From positions 1 to 6,761 of the forward strand of contig JAGHCS010000051.1 of assembly GCA_021160355.1 (NCBI GenBank): DNA of 6,761 bases. The letters are read 5' to 3'. The stretch is from Candidatus Cloacimonadota bacterium. Lineage in GTDB: Bacteria > Cloacimonadota > Cloacimonadia > JGIOTU-2. Position 1 is the stretch's first letter; the number at the start of each line of letters is the position of its first letter. Position numbers and translations under genes: made by a program. The notes below the pieces were generated by a model. That model did no database searches, was not told the origin of the DNA, and was given only the letters and a program-made list of their open reading frames with translations. Positions 5,006-6,761 of this stretch are shown piece by piece.

Positions 5006-6466
5006 CTAATAATACAATTTTTGCCCCGGATATATATACACAATATTTTGTCCATTACTCGTTTTTGATTTGAGAGCATTCACCCGTATCAATTTTTGAG
5101 ACGCAACACCAAGCTTGGATGAAATCGTGGAAAGCGTATCTCCCTTTTTCACCACATAATAATTTTTCCGGTTGATTTTTGTGGAAATCAAATTCAATTT
5201 CTGTCCGGGATAAATCGTTGCAGACTTCAATCCATTAATACTCATAAGATGCGATACAGATGTATTATAACGTGATGCAATTACCCAGAGATTTTCACCA
5301 CTTCTCACCACATGCTCAGTAAAATACCCATTATTTTCTTCCAAAAATTGCCGTTCAATGCGAGCAACTTCATCTGCTTGTGGAATTGAATTTATTGGAA
5401 GAAGAACTGTAAATTCACCCGGGCTTACGACCACGTCATTCACTGGTGAATGAGTGTAATTATTTCTTTTATAAATTTTGAGCCATGGATTCAGTTCCCA
5501 CACTTCTCGAATCACTGTTCCTTGCGCTTGTGCCCAATTATCGAGTTTATAATGCCCTTCTAAAACCAAAGGAACAATACGGCATGTTTCATAAATACTC
5601 GGTTCTTTCTCAAAGGGCTTGGTAAAAATTTCACTCTCATTTTCAATTATGTATTTCATGACCAGGGTTCGCCAGACATAGTCGTCAGTTTCAGATTTTC
5701 TCTGTATCAAACTGAAAAAATCCGTGCCACCCTGTTCATTGATGGCTTTGGTAATATTACTTAAACCGGAGTTGAATGCGCAGATCGCAAGAAGAATATC
5801 TGGGGCTCCCTTATTTGTAAGTGCTTTCAGACTCCAGCTAAGATATTCACATGCAGCTTTTGTTGATGCAAAAATATCCCTCCGCTGATCCACAAACTGG
5901 TTCATTTCAATATCATAATACTCTGCTGTAGATTTCATAAATTGCCAAAATCCTGTTGCACCGGCAGAAGATTGGGCAAGAGGGCTCAAATAACTCTCTG
6001 CAACAGCAAGATATTTTATATCATCATCGAAACCATAGTCAGCGAGAATATCTTCAATAACAGGAAAATATTTCGTGGTGCGTGGAATATATTTGTAGGC
6101 AAATTTGATCTCTGCATTATACCAGTAATTGAATTTTTGATAAATTCGATCATTAGTCAAATCAAAGGCATATCCTGCAAAATATAACGTGTCAGGAAAA
6201 CCAATATTGGTATTAATCCTGTTTGTGCTTCCTAAAAATGCAAGGGAATCTTTGAGTGAAAAAATCTGTCTTTGGAGAAATTCAATCTGAGACAGATAAC
6301 TTGCATTTTCTATGTTTATACTATCAATTATACTTTCATAATAATCTATATGATTAACAGGTTCTTCGAATTCATGTATTTCAAATATTTCTTCGGACGA
6401 TTTATTAAACGCTGCACATCCGAGAAGAGCTAAGAGTACGATTAGATATAAGATATTTTTTTTCAT
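5006..6466 (-). CDS. mltD: MltD-like membrane-bound lytic transglycosylase (lipoprotein, SLT domain, two LysM)
   Basis: Envelope enzyme that cleaves the MurNAc-GlcNAc bond of peptidoglycan with formation of 1,6-anhydroMurNAc. The product has 486 residues. MKKNILYLIVLLALLGC predicts a lipoprotein (Cys17). A short coiled-coil-prone linker (about 40-75) follows. The SLT/family-1 domain covers about 118-280, with catalytic Glu E157 in AVAESYLSPLAQSSAGATGF (154-173), the FWQFM motif that continues it (173-177), and AFNSG (230-234) as the usual A-Y-N-x-G variant. Residues 312-358 (ELNP at 324-327, then SPGEFTVLLP) match the MltD linker or decayed LysM. Two LysM repeats follow: 384-427 (VRSGENLWVIASRY to YPGQKLNL) and 435-485 (VKKGDTLSTISSKLG to YPGQKLYY). 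This order matches MltD; strict orthology to the E. coli gene is not shown. ATG 6466 has no Shine-Dalgarno, and a terminator-like hairpin ends just upstream, so its expression signal is unclear. It converges with the GNAT-like gene. Confidence 0.93.
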   Translation of the reverse strand: MKKNILYLIVLLALLGCAAFNKSSEEIFEIHEFEEPVNHIDYYESIIDSINIENASYLSQIEFLQRQIFSLKDSLAFLGSTNRINTNIGFPDTLYFAGYAFDLTNDRIYQKFNYWYNAEIKFAYKYIPRTTKYFPVIEDILADYGFDDDIKYLAVAESYLSPLAQSSAGATGFWQFMKSTAEYYDIEMNQFVDQRRDIFASTKAACEYLSWSLKALTNKGAPDILLAICAFNSGLSNITKAINEQGGTDFFSLIQRKSETDDYVWRTLVMKYIIENESEIFTKPFEKEPSIYETCRIVPLVLEGHYKLDNWAQAQGTVIREVWELNPWLKIYKRNNYTHSPVNDVVVSPGEFTVLLPINSIPQADEVARIERQFLEENNGYFTEHVVRSGENLWVIASRYNTSVSHLMSINGLKSATIYPGQKLNLISTKINRKNYYVVKKGDTLSTISSKLGVASQKLIRVNALKSKTSNGQNIVYIYPGQKLYY

Positions 6467-6501
6467 AATAAAAACGAAGCCATCCGCGTTTACGAATGGC
6501 T
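6467..6501 (-). terminator. Rho-independent terminator of the ferredoxin gene, abutting the mltD start
   Basis: On the minus strand, AGCCATTCG (6501-6493) pairs with CGGATGGCT (6486-6478): nine pairs including one G-U, with a possible tenth T-G pair before the AAAC loop. It is followed by TCGTTTTTATT running straight into the ATG at 6466. A GC-containing stem plus a T-run 21 nt after the ferredoxin stop is the classic intrinsic terminator layout. It also forms the 5' leader of the lytic transglycosylase gene, so an attenuator role is possible. Confidence 0.72.
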
Positions 6502-6522
6502 CAAATCAAATGCTTTGGTAAC

Positions 6523-6693
6523 TTATTCTGAAATTGCTTCGGTTGGGCATTCCGGAATACAAGCACCACAATCAACGCATAGATCGGCATCGCATTCTGC
6601 GAAGTCGCCTATAACAGAAAGAGCTTCTGTAGGACATACATCAACGCACACACCACAAGCAACACACTTTTCTTTATCGATTTTTACTGCCAT
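6523..6693 (-). CDS. 2x[4Fe-4S] ferredoxin (clostridial/bacterial type)
   Basis: Small soluble low-potential electron carrier, 56 residues, typical of 8Fe bacterial ferredoxins. Two complete cluster motifs are visible: C10-x2-C13-x2-C16-x3-C20-P and C39-x2-C42-x2-C45-x3-C49-P, arranged as the usual pseudo-twofold repeat with E-A after each (TEALS, TEAIS). C34 is an extra cysteine outside the cluster motifs. The frame extends upstream to GTG 6705, but that codon overlaps the Shine-Dalgarno GGAGG, so ATG 6693 (MAVKIDKEKC) is the real start. Likely partners in an anaerobe are 2-oxoacid:ferredoxin oxidoreductases or hydrogenases, but none is in the window. It is monocistronic, judging by the terminator that follows. 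Confidence 0.96.
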   Translation of the reverse strand: MAVKIDKEKCVACGVCVDVCPTEALSVIGDFAECDADLCVDCGACIPECPTEAISE

Positions 6694-6698
6694 TGTTT

Positions 6699-6703
6699 CC
6701 TCC
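6699..6703 (-). promoter_or_regulatory. Shine-Dalgarno of the ferredoxin gene
   Basis: GGAGG on the minus strand (plus-strand CCTCC) lies 5 nt before ATG 6693. It is a near-perfect anti-16S match and decides the start over the upstream GTG. It is the strongest ribosome binding site in the window, consistent with a highly expressed ferredoxin. Bases 6706-6761 upstream are AT-rich; no convincing promoter hexamer pair was found there. Confidence 0.85.
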
Positions 6704-6761
6704 ACGAATTTTTAAAATTTCATGTCTATATTTTGTTCGCAATATTTATCTTGTTTTATTC

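Noticed and set aside
6452..6480. Resemblance between the mltD start region (minus strand, CTTCGTTTTTATTATGAA) and the hairpin at 4935-4954
   Set aside because: The match is short, low-complexity and needs a gap; although it brackets the gene, flanking bases show no further similarity.
6515..6715. Plus-strand open frame of 66 codons opposite the ferredoxin gene
   Set aside because: It is the antisense shadow of the Cys-rich ferredoxin; such frames arise from the repeated cluster codons, and it has no ribosome binding site of its own.

Overview
The window looks like a chromosomal segment of a low-GC (roughly 38-40% by eye), Gram-negative-type, probably anaerobic bacterium. Evidence for a Gram-negative envelope: two lipoproteins with lipoboxes and an MltD-type lytic transglycosylase. 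Evidence for anaerobic metabolism: a 2x[4Fe-4S] ferredoxin and a pyruvate phosphate dikinase (PPDK)-type regulatory protein. The partial protein at the left edge ends like FlgD/type-IX-type C-terminal domains common in the FCB group (Bacteroidota, Cloacimonadota and relatives). An FCB-like candidate phylum such as Cloacimonadota would fit, but this is inference from style, not a phylogenetic result.

Layout. 1-155: C-terminal end of a secreted or surface protein. 156-591: a 436-nt gene-free stretch packed with small structured repeats. These are a perfect 19-nt tandem repeat whose central triplet is inverted between copies, followed by four short hairpin modules arranged symmetrically (two on the minus strand, then two on the plus strand) around about position 353. 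592-4871: five plus-strand genes that overlap or nearly touch: aroQ (type II dehydroquinase), an EndoIII-fold DNA glycosylase of the MagIII/COG2231 type, a PPDK/PEP-synthase regulatory kinase-phosphorylase (DUF299), a lipoprotein with two Cache/PAS-like sensor regions, and a long GNAT-fold protein of the YghO-like type. 4872-5005: convergent gap holding a strong 12-bp hairpin. 5006-6466 (minus): MltD-like lytic transglycosylase with two LysM domains. 6467-6501: terminator-like hairpin directly abutting that gene's start codon. 6523-6693 (minus): 56-residue ferredoxin with a strong ribosome binding site. 6706-6761: no gene seen.

The five-gene plus-strand block is almost certainly co-transcribed and translationally coupled, yet its products belong to different processes: shikimate pathway, base excision repair, PEP/pyruvate flux control, envelope sensing, and acyl transfer. 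The proteins are mostly recognisable families. The least explained parts are the repeat-filled region at 196-470 and the stand-alone sensor lipoprotein at 2540-3754.
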